From an uncultured Dialister sp. (GTDB taxonomy: Bacteria; Bacillota; Negativicutes; Veillonellales; Dialisteraceae), in NCBI GenBank assembly GCA_934193095.1, contig CAKPUX010000010.1, forward strand, positions 1 through 43,227: a stretch of 43,227 nucleotides of DNA. The letters are read 5' to 3'. Numbering within the stretch: the stretch's first letter is position 1; every line of letters starts with the position of its first letter. Shown piece after piece: positions 7,806-15,035 of this stretch. Made by a program: the position numbers and the translations under genes. The notes below the pieces were generated by a model. The model saw nothing but the letters and a program-made list of their open reading frames with translations. It did not search any database and had not been told where the DNA came from.

Positions 7806-8039
7806 TAATGCTATTAAGTTAAGCGGAAGAACGTTCTTGGCTCCCCATCGGGGGAGCTCCCCGAAGGGGAGAGGGGGCTACGTAGCGGTATTGCATGAAA
7901 GTGTTGAAATATCGATAGCATCGGACTATTCAACATAGCACGCTATACCGCTGGCATGCCCCTATTGCCTTCGGCACTTCCCCCGAAGGGGGAAGCAAGA
8001 CGTTACGTAGCTAACGATTTCCTTAACGTAATAGCATTA
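7806..8039. mobile_element. family C element, 234-bp MITE-like repeat
   Basis: Terminal inverted repeats TAATGCTATTAAGTTAAG at the left and its near-complement at the right (8021-8039, one mismatch in 18) bound this stretch. The interior holds further hairpins (GGCTCCCCATCGGGGGAGC; CTTCCCCCGAAGGGGGAAG) and no open frame of note. The left flank TTCCCCGCTAGGG and right flank GGGGAAGT are complementary, so the element sits in the loop of a family E-like palindrome. A second copy enters the window end at 43150 after the same CTAGGG target. Confidence 0.7.
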
Positions 8040-8340
8040 CTCGCATGGGGAAGTGGGACCGCGTCAGCGGCGCTCGGGTGCTCGTGCTCTTGTAAACGAC
8101 GCACTTGAGACGCCACCACTACTTCTCATTCATGCCGGCAGTGCCCTATCCGCCCCTTTGGGGCACCTTCCCCTCGAGGGAAAGGCTATTCATAGTAAGC
8201 GGTGAAGTCGCCACCTTTCTTATTTCTCATGCAAGCGAGGTTTTTATTCGCAGCCAAGAGACGGCACGCTCCAGAGGCTAACCCACAAGTTTGAAAGCAG
8301 GGATGAGTGGCCAGTGGCTAGGGATTAGGGGCGCAGGGGG
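8040..8340. repeat. family E hairpins, H block and heptamers before acpS
   Basis: GCCCC-TTT-GGGGC at 8152-8164 and CCTTCCCCTCGAGGGAAAGG at 8167-8186 repeat the pair found at 2801-2834. The H block (AGACGGCACG, then GGCTAACCC) lies near 8262-8285 and heptamers near 8300-8330. With the family C and A copies this explains nearly all of the 998-base gap between rpsT and acpS; I see no gene. Confidence 0.65.
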
Positions 8341-8359
8341 ACGAGTCACTCTCGCGTAT

Positions 8360-8518
8360 CGTCATTTTGAGCGAAGCGAGAAATCTTCTTTGCAGACCGA
8401 TAAACGATGGGTGTGCGAAAGCAGAAATACGCAGCACCAAGGCGTTGCTTCCCGGCCAGTGCCTATGTGATACTGACCGCAGTGCAAGAAAGATCCCTCG
8501 GCTGCGCTCGGGATGACG
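8360..8518 (+). repeat. family A repeat, uninterrupted 159-bp copy
   Basis: The ends CGTCATTTTGAGCG...GAGAAATCT and AGATCCCTCGG...CGGGATGACG are inverted repeats of about 27 bases. The interior matches the copies at 4168, 34203 and 37290 and gives the empty-site sequence for two family B insertions. Confidence 0.8.
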
Positions 8519-8667
8519 ATACGGGAAATGGATATCCCCAAAGATTTGAAAGCAGGGATGAGCAGCTAGTGACTGGGAGATGGGGGGCATTCTTCCTCAT
8601 TCCTCATTCGAGTAGAGCTTTCATCCACAATCCAGAGGCGGCACGCCCTACGGTCTAAGCCTGAACC

Positions 8668-8696
8668 TTGAACCCTGTCCCCCTCTTTAGTACAAT
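8668..8696 (+). promoter_or_regulatory. promoter of acpS-nnrD
   Basis: TTGAAC (8668-8673) and TACAAT (8691-8696) are exactly 17 bases apart, 23 bases before the acpS start. The -35 box is part of a repeated TGAACCTTGAACC stretch. Confidence 0.6.
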
Positions 8697-8718
8697 AGAG
8701 CAAAAGGAGGTACGTGCT

Positions 8719-9114
8719 ATGTTTGTCGGTGTAGATCTGGTGAAGATCGCGCGGTGGGAGCGGATCCTTGAGAAATTTCCCCGCCGCACGGAGAAGATAT
8801 TCACGGAAGAAGAGATCGCGCATTGCGAGAAGAAAGGGAAAAAGCGCGCGGAGTCGTATGCAGCGCTTTGGGGCGCGAGAGAAGCGGCAGGGAAGGCACT
8901 CGGGATCGGTATCTTTGGTTCGGCGTGGCAGGATGCGTATGTGACCTGGGGCGAGTGGGGGCAGCCGATGCTTCACCTCGCAGGGACGTTCGCCAAGCGG
9001 GCAGAAGAGCTTGGGATTACGGAGATGTCGATCTCTATTTCACATGAAGAGGAGATGGCGATCACGGTGGTCGTCATGGCAGGAGGTCATCATGAAGTAC
9101 ATCACGACGGCTGA
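8719..9114 (+). CDS. acpS: holo-[acyl-carrier-protein] synthase AcpS
   Basis: AcpS moves 4'-phosphopantetheine from CoA to the serine of apo-ACP, activating fatty acid synthesis. The 131-residue product carries both family motifs: GVDLVKI (4-10, Mg ligand D6) and WGAREAAGKALGIG (51-64, Mg ligand E55). The ATG at 8719 follows AAAGGAGG (8703-8710) and the conserved fold starts at residue 1. An in-frame upstream start at 8668 is not supported. Its end overlaps the start of nnrD by 23 bases. The acpS-nnr pairing is common in bacteria. Confidence 0.95.
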   Translation: MFVGVDLVKIARWERILEKFPRRTEKIFTEEEIAHCEKKGKKRAESYAALWGAREAAGKALGIGIFGSAWQDAYVTWGEWGQPMLHLAGTFAKRAEELGITEMSISISHEEEMAITVVVMAGGHHEVHHDG

Positions 9115-10621
9115 TGAGTCGCGCTCGCTCGATAGGGAAGCGATGAAGAGCTACGGATTTCCCGAAGCGGTGCTGATGGAGAATGCAGGAAGCGATGTGG
9201 TATCGCTCATTCAGCCGGAGATCGATTGGAAGGGAAAGTCTGTGGTGGTGGTCTGCGGGACGGGCAACAATGGCGGAGACGGCTTCGTCATCGCAAGGTA
9301 TTTGTGCGCGCTGACCGCAAGCGTCGTGGTACTCTTGTGCGGCAATGAGGCGCATATGAGTGAAACGGCACGTCTGTATCGCCGGATCGTTGAAAAAATG
9401 TGGGTGCAGGTCATCCCTGTCAGTGAGGATACGGACTGGGAGACGCCTTTGGAAAGCGCGGATGTCATCGTGGATGCGCTGATCGGTACGGGGCTTTCCC
9501 GAGAGGTCAGCGGCGTGAAGGCCGAGGTCATAGAGATGATGAATGCGTCGCGTGCGTCGGTGGTCTCTGTCGATGTACCGAGCGGTCTCTCTTCGGATAC
9601 GGGAGAGCCTATGGGGCTTGCCGTCATGGCAGATTACACGGTGGCGCTGGAGTCGTACAAGCGCTGTCATGTGCTTTCTCCGGGGCATGAATACTGCGGC
9701 AAGGTACTCTATAGCGCGATCGGCCTCCCTGCGGCTGTGGGCCGCTCTCTTCCCGTGAGCCTTATCGAAGAGAGTGTGGTGGGAAATCTGCTGCCTTTAA
9801 GGGAACGCATGTGTCATAAAGGAAAGAATGGATTCATCGGCATCATCGCCGGCTCGGCCGGCATGGAGGGGGCGGCGCTCCTCGCCGGACAGGGGGCGCT
9901 CCATGCCGGGGCCGGCAAGGTGGCTGTCGTGACTGTGCCAAAGGCGGCGGCTGTGATAGCGGGCAAGGTGCCCGAGCTCATGGTTTCGTCCGTGGGGGAT
10001 TCGGATTTCTTCACGTCTGCTATGGCAGAGGAAGTCCTCCAAAAGGCAGAGGCCTATGATGTGCTCGCCATCGGCCCGGGGCTTGGCCGTGACGCAGAGA
10101 CGCAGCGCTTTGTGAAGGAGATCCTCACACGCTGGAGGAAGCCGATCATCGTCGATGCAGATGCGTTGCATGCGGTGAAGGAGATGGAGATCGATCTCTC
10201 CCGCTGCCCCGGCCAGCTGATCTTGACGCCGCATGTGGGGGAGTTCGCTCATCTGACGGGAAGAACGGCGGCTGAGGCGGAAAGAGAGCGCATCGATGGT
10301 GCGATCGCTTTTGCGATGGAGCGGGGAGTGACGCTCGTCCTGAAGGGCATGCCGACCGTCATCGTTGCGAAAGATGGCTTCGCTTATGTGAATGTGACCG
10401 GAAATCCAGGCATGGCGACAGGCGGTATGGGCGATACCCTGACCGGGATCATTGCTGCTCTTGTCGGGCAGGAGATGGATCCGGAGCCGGCTGCGATCTG
10501 CGGCGTCTATCTTCACGGCCTTGCGGGCGATCTCCTTGCGAGAGAGACACCTGTCGGCTATACGGCGAGCGATGTGGCAAGGATGGTGCCGAGGGCGAGG
10601 GAAATGGTGACTGGGGACTAG
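9092..10621 (+). CDS. nnr: bifunctional NAD(P)H-hydrate epimerase / ADP-dependent NAD(P)H-hydrate dehydratase
   Basis: This enzyme repairs hydrated, inactive NADH and NADPH. The 509-residue product joins two domains. The YjeF_N epimerase (about 1-215) includes the GTGNNGGDGFVIARYL motif (56-71) and PSGLSSDTG. The C-terminal ribokinase-like dehydratase (about 225-505) includes AGSAGMEGAALLAGQGALHAG, GPGLGRD, PHVGEFAHLTG and GNPGMATGGMGD. I place the start at 9092, after AGGAGG at 9081-9086, where MKYITTADESR begins the fold; the frame is open further upstream only because it overlaps acpS. The fused form is typical of bacteria (E. coli YjeF). Confidence 0.95.
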   Translation: MKYITTADESRSLDREAMKSYGFPEAVLMENAGSDVVSLIQPEIDWKGKSVVVVCGTGNNGGDGFVIARYLCALTASVVVLLCGNEAHMSETARLYRRIVEKMWVQVIPVSEDTDWETPLESADVIVDALIGTGLSREVSGVKAEVIEMMNASRASVVSVDVPSGLSSDTGEPMGLAVMADYTVALESYKRCHVLSPGHEYCGKVLYSAIGLPAAVGRSLPVSLIEESVVGNLLPLRERMCHKGKNGFIGIIAGSAGMEGAALLAGQGALHAGAGKVAVVTVPKAAAVIAGKVPELMVSSVGDSDFFTSAMAEEVLQKAEAYDVLAIGPGLGRDAETQRFVKEILTRWRKPIIVDADALHAVKEMEIDLSRCPGQLILTPHVGEFAHLTGRTAAEAERERIDGAIAFAMERGVTLVLKGMPTVIVAKDGFAYVNVTGNPGMATGGMGDTLTGIIAALVGQEMDPEPAAICGVYLHGLAGDLLARETPVGYTASDVARMVPRAREMVTGD

Positions 10622-10790
10622 GGACTGGTAGCTAGGGATTAGTAGCTAGGGATTAGGTTGCGATACGAGAACACCGCTAGTTTCAAAACTCCGCGGCGCT
10701 TCCATATTTTTATGCGCCGCACCTTCCCCGTTGAACCCGTTGAACCTCTTGAACCTTTTGAACCAACTTATTTTACAAAAGGAGACTTAT
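10622..10790. repeat. heptamers, family D hairpin and tandem TTGAACC units
   Basis: CTAGGGATTAG heptamer-like units follow the nnr stop directly. The family D hairpin CCGCGGCGCTTCC...ATGCGCCGC lies at 10682-10719, then four TTGAACC-type units at 10731-10764 run up to the ribosome binding site of the next gene. Confidence 0.7.
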
Positions 10791-11711
10791 ATGTTATCCA
10801 TCAAACAGATCTGGAAATACCTTCTGGCCATCGTACTCACTCTTACGGTCGCTCTGGCGGCAGCGGGCTGCGGCGGTGGCGCGGCAGCTTCGTCCTCTGC
10901 GGCTTCGAAGGCAAAGAGCAGCGCGGCGAAGAGCGGGAAGGCTCTCACGGTACGTATGCTCGATATCGGACAGGGCGATGCCTGCCTGCTGGAGAAGGAT
11001 GGAAAATTCGTTCTGATCGACAGCGGAGACATCGAGCACCGTGACACCATCGTGGCGCTGCTCAAAAAGTATCACGTGAAGAGTCTCTCCAAGGTCGTGA
11101 TCACGCATCCGCATGCCGATCATCTGGGCGGGATGCAGGCCATTTTCAAAAATTTCAAGGTCGAAGCCATCTATGATGACGGCATGCCGGCCGGCACGGC
11201 GTCTTACAAGAATTATCTGAAAGCCATCAAGGCGAACCAGATCCCCTATAAGGCGCTGAAAGCGGGCGATGCACTTACCTTCTTCGATGGCGTCAGCTAC
11301 CAGGTGCTCGGGCCGGTCAAGGTCATCAAGGACCAGAAGGGAAATTCGGACTTCAATAACAATTCCATCGTCGGCAGGCTCTCTTACGGCAATTTCTCCA
11401 TGATGTTTACCGGCGATGCGGAAAAAGAGGAGGAAGCATCCATCCTCGCTGACCGGGGGACGCTCAAGAGCGATGTGCTGAAGGTCGGCCATCACGGCAG
11501 CCGCACGTCGACATCTCCGGACTTTTTGCGGGCTGTCTCACCGAAGGAGGCTTTCATTTCCTGCGGACTGAACAATGACTATGGACATCCGCATAAGACG
11601 ACCGTAGCGAAGCTTGAAAAAGCCAAGGTCCACATTTACCGTACCGACCGCGACGGCACACTGACCCTGACCACCACGGGGGATGGCTACAAGATCACAA
11701 AGGAGCGCTAA
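10791..11711 (+). CDS. lipoprotein with ComEC/Rec2-type metallo-beta-lactamase domain
   Basis: The 306-residue product begins with a lipoprotein signal peptide: KQIWK, a hydrophobic stretch 10-24 and a lipobox-like LAAAGC with C27 as the predicted lipidated residue. An Ala/Ser/Lys linker (28-50) follows. The rest is a metallo-beta-lactamase domain of the kind found at the C terminus of ComEC: MLDIGQGDACLL (56-67), metal-binding HPHADH (106-111), FTGDAE and GHHGSRTSTS. Such stand-alone proteins are usually annotated as ComEC-related hydrolases; the substrate (phosphodiester or nucleic acid) is inferred. The ATG at 10791 follows AAAAGGAG at 10777-10784. A DUF3006 gene starts right behind it, a pairing often seen in Firmicutes. 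Confidence 0.88.
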   Translation: MLSIKQIWKYLLAIVLTLTVALAAAGCGGGAAASSSAASKAKSSAAKSGKALTVRMLDIGQGDACLLEKDGKFVLIDSGDIEHRDTIVALLKKYHVKSLSKVVITHPHADHLGGMQAIFKNFKVEAIYDDGMPAGTASYKNYLKAIKANQIPYKALKAGDALTFFDGVSYQVLGPVKVIKDQKGNSDFNNNSIVGRLSYGNFSMMFTGDAEKEEEASILADRGTLKSDVLKVGHHGSRTSTSPDFLRAVSPKEAFISCGLNNDYGHPHKTTVAKLEKAKVHIYRTDRDGTLTLTTTGDGYKITKER

Positions 11712-11712
11712 G

Positions 11713-11931
11713 ATGAAAAAGGAACTGACACTGGACCGCATCGAGGAGAAGATGGCGGTCTTCCTGACGGAAGAGGAAGAGGAGATCCGGCTGCCCGCCG
11801 CCTGGTTTGAGGATCTCCACGAAGGCATGGCGATCGATATGAGCCTTGCAGAAAATAAAGACAGGGAAGCCGCTTCGCTCCAAGAAGCGGAGGACCTGCT
11901 GGCTGAAATCAAAAGGATGAATGGGGAGTGA
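11713..11931 (+). CDS. DUF3006 domain-containing small protein
   Basis: The 72-residue acidic protein has the DUF3006 pattern: LTLDRIEEKMAVFL, then a run of acidic residues, IRLPAAWF and EGMAIDMSL. DUF3006 proteins are small beta-rich proteins usually encoded next to ComEC-type metallo-beta-lactamases, as here. Function is unknown. The start at 11713 lies one base after the upstream stop and uses AAAGGAG (11699-11705), which sits inside the end of the lipoprotein gene, so the two are coupled. A C-terminal charged helix (about 43-72) is predicted. Confidence 0.82.
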   Translation: MKKELTLDRIEEKMAVFLTEEEEEIRLPAAWFEDLHEGMAIDMSLAENKDREAASLQEAEDLLAEIKRMNGE

Positions 11932-12400
11932 AAGTTCAGGGTTCAGGTTGACGGGTTCAGGTTTGTGGTGCGGCGCACAAATCAAAAGCGCCGTAAGTTT
12001 GAAAGCAGGGATAAGTGGCTAGGGATTAGGGACTGGGGATTAGCAGTGACTGGTGACTGGGATTCTCCGGCATCGTCATCCCGAGCGCAGCCGAGGGATC
12101 TCTACTGCACTGCGGGAATCAGCGTGTATACGCTTGGGAAAAATGATGTCTTGGTGCTGTCTCACATCAGGCAATGAGCGTTCTGCCATAGAGATTTCTC
12201 ACTTGCGCTCGAAATGACGACGTCGCGAAACGCCATCAAACCTCCGCGGCGCTTCATTATTTTTTGCGCCGCACCTTCCCCGCCCTACCCGTAGAACCTA
12301 CAGAACCCGCTCCCCTCTTTCGCTCAATCGAAGGGCAGCACGCCCCAAGGGCTAACCCTGAACCCTGCCCTTTTTTATTTCCTTCTAATATAAGACGTAT
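11932..12400. repeat. repeat-filled gap including a family A copy
   Basis: GGTTCAGGGTTCAGGTT units begin a few bases after the DUF3006 stop. A family A copy in reverse orientation spans 12074-12219. A family D hairpin (CCGCGGCGCTTC...TTGCGCCGC) lies at 12243-12276, GAACCC units at 12290-12315 and the H block at 12325-12362. I see no gene in it. Confidence 0.7.
12074..12219 (-). repeat. family A repeat, 146-bp copy
   Basis: Ends CGTCATCCCGAGCGCAG and CTTGCGCTCGAAATGACG are inverted repeats. Read on the minus strand, its interior matches the copies at 24377 and 27705 (CAGAACGCTCATTGCCTGAT). Confidence 0.8.
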
Positions 12401-12441
12401 CACATGTTGGAAGTGATGATTCTGATATCAGGAGGTTTTTT

Positions 12442-12530
12442 ATGGCACAGACTAAGAGAGAACTTGTACAGGCGGCTTTTTGACCCGTCGCGGAAAATCA
12501 CTGTATGCCAAAGGAGCTGTGAAGAAATAA
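12442..12530 (+). pseudogene. short remnant of a gene start, possibly a TetR-type regulator
   Basis: A strong AGGAGG (12430-12435) precedes ATG and thirteen codons reading MAQTKRELVQAAF, then a TGA directly after a run of five Ts. If one more T were present, or the ribosome slipped back one base on TTT-TGA, reading would continue as LTRRGKSLYAKGAVKK to a TAA at 12528-12530. KRELVQAAF resembles helix 1 of a TetR HTH domain, but the rest is missing. The 3' end lies in a repeat whose second copy is at 42991. I read it as a truncated relic; a tiny real peptide is possible. Confidence 0.35.
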
Positions 12531-12557
12531 ATCCTCATTTCTTCACAGCCCCTTTTT
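12513..12557 (+). terminator. long hairpin with T run, repeated at 42991
   Basis: Arms of about 16 bases (GCTGTGAAGAAAT with ATTTCTTCACAGC at the core) are followed by TTTTT. The same hairpin and about 110 bases beyond it recur at 42991-43149, so this is both terminator-like and a dispersed repeat. Confidence 0.65.
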
Positions 12558-12760
12558 ACTTTGCTTTCATTTGGTTCAGGATTCAGGGGTGAGGGCTCTC
12601 GTGGCGGCTTCGCCGCCTTTTTTAGAAGATGGTATTCTCGTATCGCAGCCTTCCCCTCTAGGGGAAGGTGCCCGAAAGGGGCGGATAGGGTGACTATGGC
12701 ATGAAAGACAGCTGGGATAAGGTTTCCCGGTCACTCCTATGAGAGCTGCAAGTCCCCTGC
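12558..12760. repeat. duplicated intergenic block with family E hairpin
   Basis: The sequence from the hairpin through GGCGGCTTCGCCGCC (12602-12616) to GTATTCTCGTATCG matches 43031-43132 closely. The intact palindrome CCTTCCCCTCTAGGGGAAGG at 12649-12668 is followed by the GCCCC hairpin in reverse. At 43135 the same palindrome is cut by a family C element, so this copy represents the empty site. Confidence 0.75.
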
Positions 12761-12831
12761 GGCAGATGGAACGCGAAAATGAAATGATCGTTATTTCACA
12801 TCGCCTTTTCTTTTTTTATGTAAAAATAAAA

Positions 12832-12857
12832 GAACGGATCTCTGACGAGATCCGTTC
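12832..12857 (-). terminator. intrinsic terminator of tRNA-Ser
   Basis: On the minus strand GAACGGATCTC pairs perfectly with GAGATCCGTTC around a 4-base loop, followed by TTTTATTTTT. It starts three bases after the tRNA 3' end. Confidence 0.9.
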
Positions 12858-12860
12858 CTG

Positions 12861-12952
12861 TGGCGGAGTGAGGGAGATTCGAACTCCCGCACCGGTATAA
12901 CCGGTCTAACGATTTAGCAAACCGTCCTCTTCAGCCACTTGAGTATCACTCC
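12861..12952 (-). tRNA. tRNA-Ser (anticodon GCT)
   Basis: Read on the minus strand, the 92-nt RNA has the acceptor stem GGAGTGA/TCACTCC with discriminator G and an encoded CCA. The anticodon loop TTGCTAA is closed by ACGGT/ATCGT, so the anticodon is GCT for AGC/AGU codons. It has a long variable arm, as expected for serine, and the T loop GTTCGAATC. It is transcribed alone toward the terminator at 12832-12857. Confidence 0.95.
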
Positions 12953-12959
12953 ACATAGC

Positions 12960-13400
12960 TGACTTTAGAGATAATACCATATGAGGCAGGGGATTGTCAA
13001 GAATTTTTTAAGAAGTCATTTTGACAAAGAGGGAGGAATCAAGGATAATGGGTTCAAGAAAGGGTTAGCCCCTGAAGCGTGGGGTCCCATGATTACGTTT
13101 GAAAGCTCTACTCGCCAGTTAGGAGTGAGGAGTTAGGAGTGAGGAGTGGTGGTGCGGCGCATAAAAAAGAAGCGCCGCGGAGTATAGATGGTGGCGATGC
13201 CCGAAGGTGGCATTTCAGTCACCAGTCACAAGTCACTAGTCACTAGTCACTAGTCACTCGAGACTCCTAATCCCTAGCCACTAATCCCTAGCTACTAATC
13301 ATCCCTGCTTTCAAACTTCAGGGTTCAGGGTTCAGGGGACCGTGGGGCGTGACGTCCCTTGATTGTGAATGAAAGCTCTGCTCGAATGAGGAATTAGGAA
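12960..13400. repeat. repeat-filled region between tRNA-Ser and the phosphoesterase gene
   Basis: It contains the H block in reverse (13065-13090), GAGTTAGGAGTGAGG-type units, a family D hairpin GTGCGGCGC...GCGCCGCGG (13152-13182), and a long run of CACTAGT-type heptamers at 13217-13320 whose unit changes from CACTAGT to ATCCCTA. The H block recurs at 13340-13375. No gene is visible. Confidence 0.7.
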
Positions 13401-13414
13401 TGGTGGTGCGGCGC

Positions 13415-13496
13415 ATTTCGTCATCCTGAGCGGAGAAAAGCGTCGTATGTTAGAAAATGGCTAATCTGGAATATGAGAACTGAATCGAAGGATCTA
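13415..13496 (+). mobile_element. 82-bp element nested in the loop of a family D hairpin
   Basis: The hairpin arms GCGGCGC (13408-13414) and GCGCCGC (13498-13504) normally enclose about 15 bases. Here they enclose a sequence with ends TTTCGTCATCCTGAGCGG and TCGAAGGATCTA. The same insert, in the opposite orientation and also inside a D hairpin, is at 25980-26060. Its ends are distantly like those of family A. Confidence 0.7.
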
Positions 13497-13619
13497 AGCG
13501 CCGCAGAGTATAAATAATGGCGATGCCATGAGCTGGCATTCCAGCCACTAGTCACGAGTCCCCAGTCACGAGTCCCCAGTCACGCATCCCCTGAAATCGT
13601 TCTTACAAGGAGTTACGCT

Positions 13620-14747
13620 ATGCATTTCGAAACTATGATCCTTCTCCTCTTTTCTGTTCTTGGCCTCATCGACGGCGCGCTTTTTGCACTGCTTTTCCGC
13701 CGGAGGCGTTTCTATTTCTATGCACTGGCGATGGCACTCCTTGGAGGGGCAGCAGGCGCGTATTTCCTCTGGTATGCCAAGGGGTATGACGGGCTCGGAC
13801 TCTGGTCACTCTATCTGGCGTATGGGATGACAGGATTCATGGTGGCGGAGATCATAGCACTCTTCCTTCTCGTCCCGCTTTCGCTTTTGAGTCTGGTGAA
13901 AGTCCTTCGGCGTGCTGCGAAGCTCTTGGGCGCACTGGGACTTCTTGCGGCGCTTTGGATCGGCGTCTATGGAGCCTATGATGGAAATCATCGGGAGGTG
14001 ACGGAGCATCACGATATCTATGTGAAGGATCTGCCGGAGGCCTTGGAGGGGTATCGCTTCGTACAGATGACGGATACGCACATCGGCCCCTACTTCCGCT
14101 ATACGGATCTTCCGCGTGAGATGGCGCGTGCAAAGGCAGAAGGGGCAGAGGCGGTCTTTTTCACGGGGGATCTTATCGATGATGTGCGCCATATGAAGGA
14201 AACGGCGGATATCTTAGACGAATGGCAGGAGGCTTTTCCCGACGGCATTCTCTATGCCTGGGGAAATCATGAGTACTATCGCGGCAAGGATCTTATCCGC
14301 AGAGAGCTTCTCCGGACGAGGGTCGAGCTTTTGGAGAATGAAAGTACCGTGATCCGGCGCGAAGGCGCGGCGCTCTACGTGGCGGGGGTGGATTACCCGT
14401 GGAGCCGCGGGGCGGCGCGGTCGCTTGAGATGCAGGATATGATGGACTTCGCTTATCGGGACATTCCCGAGGGCGCACCGTCGATCCTGCTCGCACACCA
14501 TTCCGATTTCATCGACCTGGGTTTTGAAAGAGGAGCCTTCCTGACGCTCACAGGACATACGCACGGGACACAGTTCGGTCTTTTCGGGCGGCCGATCATT
14601 ACCCCCTTCCGCTATATACGCGGAATGTACAGCGATGGCATGCATCAAGGCTATGTCTCGCGCGGGGATGCGAGCTGGTTCCCCTTCCGCTTTTCCTGCG
14701 ACAGGGAGCTTGCTGTATTTACGCTGCACAGGAAAACTGAAAAATGA
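13620..14747 (+). CDS. membrane-anchored metallophosphoesterase (YkuE/YaeI-like)
   Basis: The 375-residue product has four hydrophobic segments at the N terminus (about 4-26, 33-53, 63-92 and 102-120), then a calcineurin-like phosphoesterase domain. Metal-binding motifs appear in order: DTH (152-154), GDLIDD (183-188), GNHE (215-218), LAHH and GHTHG. This matches membrane phosphoesterases of the YkuE/YaeI type, some of which act on UDP-sugar lipids or other pyrophosphates; the substrate here is unknown. The ATG at 13620 follows AAGGAG at 13607-13612. It is alone between repeat-filled gaps. The catalytic domain probably lies outside the membrane, but I cannot prove the topology. Confidence 0.88.
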   Translation: MHFETMILLLFSVLGLIDGALFALLFRRRRFYFYALAMALLGGAAGAYFLWYAKGYDGLGLWSLYLAYGMTGFMVAEIIALFLLVPLSLLSLVKVLRRAAKLLGALGLLAALWIGVYGAYDGNHREVTEHHDIYVKDLPEALEGYRFVQMTDTHIGPYFRYTDLPREMARAKAEGAEAVFFTGDLIDDVRHMKETADILDEWQEAFPDGILYAWGNHEYYRGKDLIRRELLRTRVELLENESTVIRREGAALYVAGVDYPWSRGAARSLEMQDMMDFAYRDIPEGAPSILLAHHSDFIDLGFERGAFLTLTGHTHGTQFGLFGRPIITPFRYIRGMYSDGMHQGYVSRGDASWFPFRFSCDRELAVFTLHRKTEK

Positions 14748-14803
14748 GACACGAAGGTGCGGCGCATCAGGATCGGAATGGGGCGCACCTTTTTATCATG
14801 CGG

Positions 14804-14970
14804 CTAGGGAAACACTGATTCAATCGTTGTCTGATTTCATTCTTGGATTTTTATACAGAGCAAGGAATCATCTGACGCGAATAGCGAGCTATTTAAGGAA
14901 GATGATGACGAAGCTATGTATAAAAATCCATATGAAATCCGGCTCTGCGATTTAATCAGCGTTTCCCTAG
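14804..14970. mobile_element. family B element, full copy (167 bp)
   Basis: Ends CTAGGGAAACACTGATT and AATCAGCGTTTCCCTAG are inverted repeats. A second inverted pair lies inside (ATTTTTATACA and TGTATAAAAAT), and the centre holds the palindrome AATAGCGAGCTATT. The whole element can fold into one long hairpin. The copy at 34234-34396 shares the centre, and two stem positions differ in a compensating way. No open frame or transposase is present, so it would depend on another element for movement. It fills most of the gap between the phosphoesterase and the secreted protein. Confidence 0.8.
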
Positions 14971-15035
14971 CCACTTCTTTCTCTCTATAGTAAAATAAGG
15001 CATAGGAAATGTATCATACCAAAGGAGATGAAACT

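Noticed and set aside
12404..12592. A 62-codon frame over the small relic
   Set aside because: It is out of frame with the strong ribosome binding site and ATG and runs through the repeat hairpin.
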